In this document: positions 43,457-46,350 of the stretch, piece by piece
Position numbering within the stretch: position 1 is the stretch's first letter
How the letters are laid out: each line of letters opens with the position of its first letter
NCBI GenBank assembly: GCA_904063045.1
Contig: CAJFCJ010000109.1
Span: 1 to 46,350 of the forward strand
Length of the DNA: 46,350 bases
DNA from: Dimorphilus gyrociliatus
Taxonomy: Eukaryota > Annelida > Polychaeta > Dinophilidae
Direction: 5' to 3'
Made by a program: the position numbers and the translations under genes
Notes under the pieces: generated by a model
What the model saw: the letters and a program-made list of their open reading frames with translations, nothing else
Database searches by the model: none
What the model was told of the DNA's origin: nothing

Positions 43457-45195
43457 TTAATTTAATTGTTTTTTAATAAAAGTTAATGGATTAATTATCT
43501 TAATCATTATTTCATCATCAGATTCAAACTGTAGCTGAAGGAATGAACTATTTGATTTTATTGGTAGAGTAACATACAAGTACTCATTGAAATTGTTGTA
43601 GACAATTGAAATTCTATTGTAAGTGTTTTTAATCATAGTAATTTTCCTTCCTCCTGAAAAGAAGCTAAAACATGATGTATAATTTGAAAACACTAGAAAA
43701 AAAACAAACCTTTGTAATTAACTTTTACATAATTAACAACATTTGGTAAATTATTTTTAAATGTTATATGAGTGATATTAACAGGAAGTGGTAAAGTTGA
43801 TTCAATTATACCCAATAAAATTCTATTGTTCTCTTCAATCAATCCAAATTTCACTTGTGTGTTTGTAAATTCAAGCCAGAAAAATTTCCATTCTGAACAG
43901 TTTAATAGTTTTTGTGACTGACTAAATTTAAAGTTTTTCATTTTCGGTTTTAGTAATGTCAAAGAGGATAGCCCTATTGTATCGTGAGTTATTGAGCAGA
44001 TAATTTCATTATTATATTTAAAACTGACTACAAGAGAATTGCACAAGTTAAATAAACTACCTTTCACCTGATATTTAAACTCCTTTAGATTATTTATATG
44101 CTTATTGGACAGATAATAAATGACATCATTAGTTGTTGGAATGTTAAATATACTACTGCCAACATCAGTAATTGTATAAATATCAATCATAGAAATAAAA
44201 AATTTTCAATATTGTAAACTTGTAAAATTTTCATATGAAACCAAAATTCCTTGAATATACTTGAATATTTTTGGCAATTTCTTTGCTTTCCTTGTACTAA
44301 ATCAAATTCTTGGCTAGTTGCAAAACTCCATTTTACCAAAATTATTTTTATGGTTAAGGCCTTGTTAAATCTTTTCAAGTTATTTTTTTTTCAATTGAAA
44401 ATTACAAGAAAAGTTCTTTAAAACATGAAATATTTTTGATACACAATATTGAATCAGTTTAGCTGGATAGGCAAAAGTAATATTTATATCTTCTCCAATA
44501 CAACCATTAATACATTCTGGATTCCAAAAACTATGGAAATTTGGTTAAGAGCATTATCACAATTACCACTGGATGCAGAACATAATGCCCCTATATCACC
44601 TTTTGAAATTCTTGTATAAATTACATCATCATCTCCATCATCATCTAGAAAAAATATTTAAAAGTTTACATTGCTTCATAGAGAAAAAACAAAATTTTAT
44701 TTTTAAATGTTTACCTGTATAAGAAAATACCATAATTGAATAAAATCCTATGTGTCTCATACCACTGTGTCCTTCAAATGGTTGTAGATGAATGTACTCT
44801 CCTTGGCCATCTTCTAATAGATAACACATTTTGTAACTATCCAATTTATAAATAAAAGTTGGCCCTTTGCCAAAAAAGTGACATTTAATAGTTTAATTTT
44901 ATAAATTTCTACTATAATTCTTTATAGTAATATTGTATCTTTTGAAAAAATTGACTTTAATCCATTGATTAACACAATCAGAAGGTGAACAAAGAGATGC
45001 CCAACCACCCATAAGCAACAGCTTATGTACAAGAGCATTTTCACATTTATAAGTAAAATTACCAGTAGCATCATGATGTGATGATTCTTCACAAGTAGCT
45101 AAATTATGTCTATTGATAACATTGACTAGTTTTGCCAAAGCAGTTATATAGAATGATAAGAAAATAATAAAAGAAGTTATAAAGTAACTGTTCAT
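43457..45195 (-). CDS. discoidin-like / farnesoic-acid-methyltransferase-like secreted protein, partly frame-broken
   Basis: Exon 1 starts at 45195 with the signal peptide MNSYFITSFIIFLSFYITAL, then CENALVHKLLLMGGWASLCS and QWIKVNFFKRYNIT, a discoidin-like (galactose-binding) pattern. Exons at about 44865-44716 (GHSGMRHIGFYSIMVFSYTG, donor GTAAAC) and 44645 onward repeat the scheme (ISKGDIGALCS, SGNCDNALNQ, then in another frame FWNPECINGCIGEDINITFA). A frame change near 44530 separates the two halves of the second unit. The exon 44190-43715 encodes a region like the Methyltransf_FA (farnesoic acid O-methyltransferase) domain, with EWKFFWLEFTNTQVKFGLIE and PVNITHITF. The last exon, 43692-43457, is a partial repeat of it. 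Such domains are usually non-enzymatic and extracellular. The gene may be decaying or my exons incomplete. Confidence 0.5.
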
Positions 45196-46350
45196 TGCAA
45201 AGTTGTTTTTCCAAATGTAATATTCTAAAAATGTTAATCCTTAAAAAATAAATTAAATATTCATATTCCAAACACTTTATCAATTTGACAATTAATAATC
45301 TCTTTAAACTTTCCAATAGTAATTTCAACTTGGCTCTTCTATACAGAAATGTCTATTTTTTCTCATAATTTAATATGTGCAATTATACAATTTATAAATT
45401 ATTAATATATTCTTCTATTCATTGTAAATCGAATGACACTTTATGCTTTTTAGAGAAGTTGTCAAATGATAGCAAAAATATTGATTTTGCTCTAAGAAGG
45501 CCTAAGACAAAAAACAAATATATTTTTTATGTATTTTCTTAAATTTATGATATTTAACATATTCAATTTTAACTTGTTTTTTATTAAATTCTATTCATTT
45601 TACAATCAATATTTTCTGACAAACTTTTATTCACAATCTCCTTCCCAAGATTGCAATCAACTCCTTATCCTCTGATCTAGGTTTTTGGAAATTAGATTCT
45701 ATTGGAGGAGTTGACACTGGTTTCAATATTATTGTACTATATTTTCCTACCTTTAAATGGTATGTTCCCTTCGGATGCAACAGAAAACTCTAAAATCAGC
45801 CCGTTTCTCTTCCTATCCTTTTGATTACTGCTAACCTTTAAATGGAACCCCCTAACTATAAAATCAATAGCTAATTTACTCCTAGCCATTTTCCAATCCG
45901 AAATATTGCTTTCAAATATCTCATTTGGTGATATTTTCTGTTGGCCCCGTTCCCTTCACCCTCTTTTATGGTAGTTATCTGTTTGTCAGTTTAAATCCTA
46001 CCAGATTTCCCTTTTAAAGATGGGTAAGGGTTGATTTTTTGTGTGATTTTCAAATATCATTAAATTCTAATTTCACTCTTTCTATAAACTTTTTACTGGT
46101 TGAGAAAGAAACTAAAAGTAGGTTTTCCCGGAAACTATTAAGATAAGTTATCTCTTTTTTGAACTTATTACAGCTGATAAAATAAAATTATGTCTAAAAT
46201 TGGGTTTAGACATTATTTCTGCTCATAATATTATGTCTTTTATCAGAAGTTATATAGAATTAGCATGGTTATAATTCGAAATAAAAGCTAAGTTAGCTCA
46301 CTAGTAAACTTTAGTCGTTGTACCATAATTCAACAGACTATTCAAAATGG
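45196..46350. other. non-coding stretch to the window end
   Basis: No exon or known repeat recognised. 45650-46000 is somewhat richer in GC, without repeat partners in the window. Confidence 0.4.

Noticed and set aside
1-46350. CRISPR arrays, bacterial operons, rRNA or tRNA genes
   Set aside because: No regularly spaced repeats, ribosome-binding sites, cloverleaf or rRNA-like sequence was seen. Introns and animal domains make a prokaryotic source untenable.

Overview
The window is nuclear DNA of an AT-rich invertebrate animal. The genes have introns with GT-AG junctions, signal-peptide first exons and long AT-rich spacers. The proteins are built from animal extracellular modules: LDL-receptor class A (LDLa), leucine-rich repeats (LRR), C-type lectin-like (CLECT), chitin-binding type 2 (CBM14), thrombospondin type 1 (TSP1), C1q-like, PAN/apple, CUB, discoidin-like, Ly6-like, DEG/ENaC and rhodopsin-type 7TM. 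Chitin-binding and C1q-like modules, relics of mariner and Tc1 elements, and TTAGGG-type motifs fit an aquatic invertebrate, perhaps a spiralian. Two CTCF-like motifs would favour a bilaterian. The species cannot be named from this sequence.

Layout. 1-6.9 kb is mostly non-coding, with a mariner relic, a MITE-like element and two fragments of leucine-rich-repeat GPCRs. 6.9-7.5 kb holds a small three-exon PHD-finger gene. 7.8-11.0 kb (+) is a CLECT-LDLa-LRR-7TM receptor that stops after the second membrane helix. 11.5-13.5 kb (-) is a complete two-exon secreted protein: CBM14 x2, TSP1, C1q-like x3. 14-17.3 kb holds repeats and mariner pieces. 18.1-25.3 kb (-) is the most complete receptor: an array of SRCR-like modules, then CLECT, LDLa, LRR and 7TM. 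26.4-27.6 kb and 29.3-29.9 kb (+) are two more decayed copies of that receptor family, with a gag-like ORF between them.

The right half is a series of small secreted or membrane genes. They are two paralogous PAN/discoidin-like genes (31.1-32.0 and 37.6-39.0 kb, -), a Ly6-like fragment (32.3 kb, +), a frame-broken DEG/ENaC channel (33.3-34.0 kb, -), a CUB single-pass membrane protein (36.0-36.6 kb, -), a highly regular 57-residue LRR array (39.8-41.2 kb, +) with a decayed tail, a rhodopsin-like GPCR pseudogene (42.4-43.2 kb, +) and a discoidin-like/farnesoic-acid-methyltransferase-like gene (43.5-45.2 kb, -).

Together the window reads as a rapidly turning-over neighbourhood of surface and secreted recognition proteins, with at least six full or broken copies of one receptor family. 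The most unusual items are the SRCR-CLECT-LDLa-LRR-7TM receptor with modular phase-1 exons, the CBM14-TSP1-C1q protein, the regular LRR array with an out-of-frame signal peptide, a MITE family carrying telomere-like hexamers, and a probable haplotype duplication at the single N.
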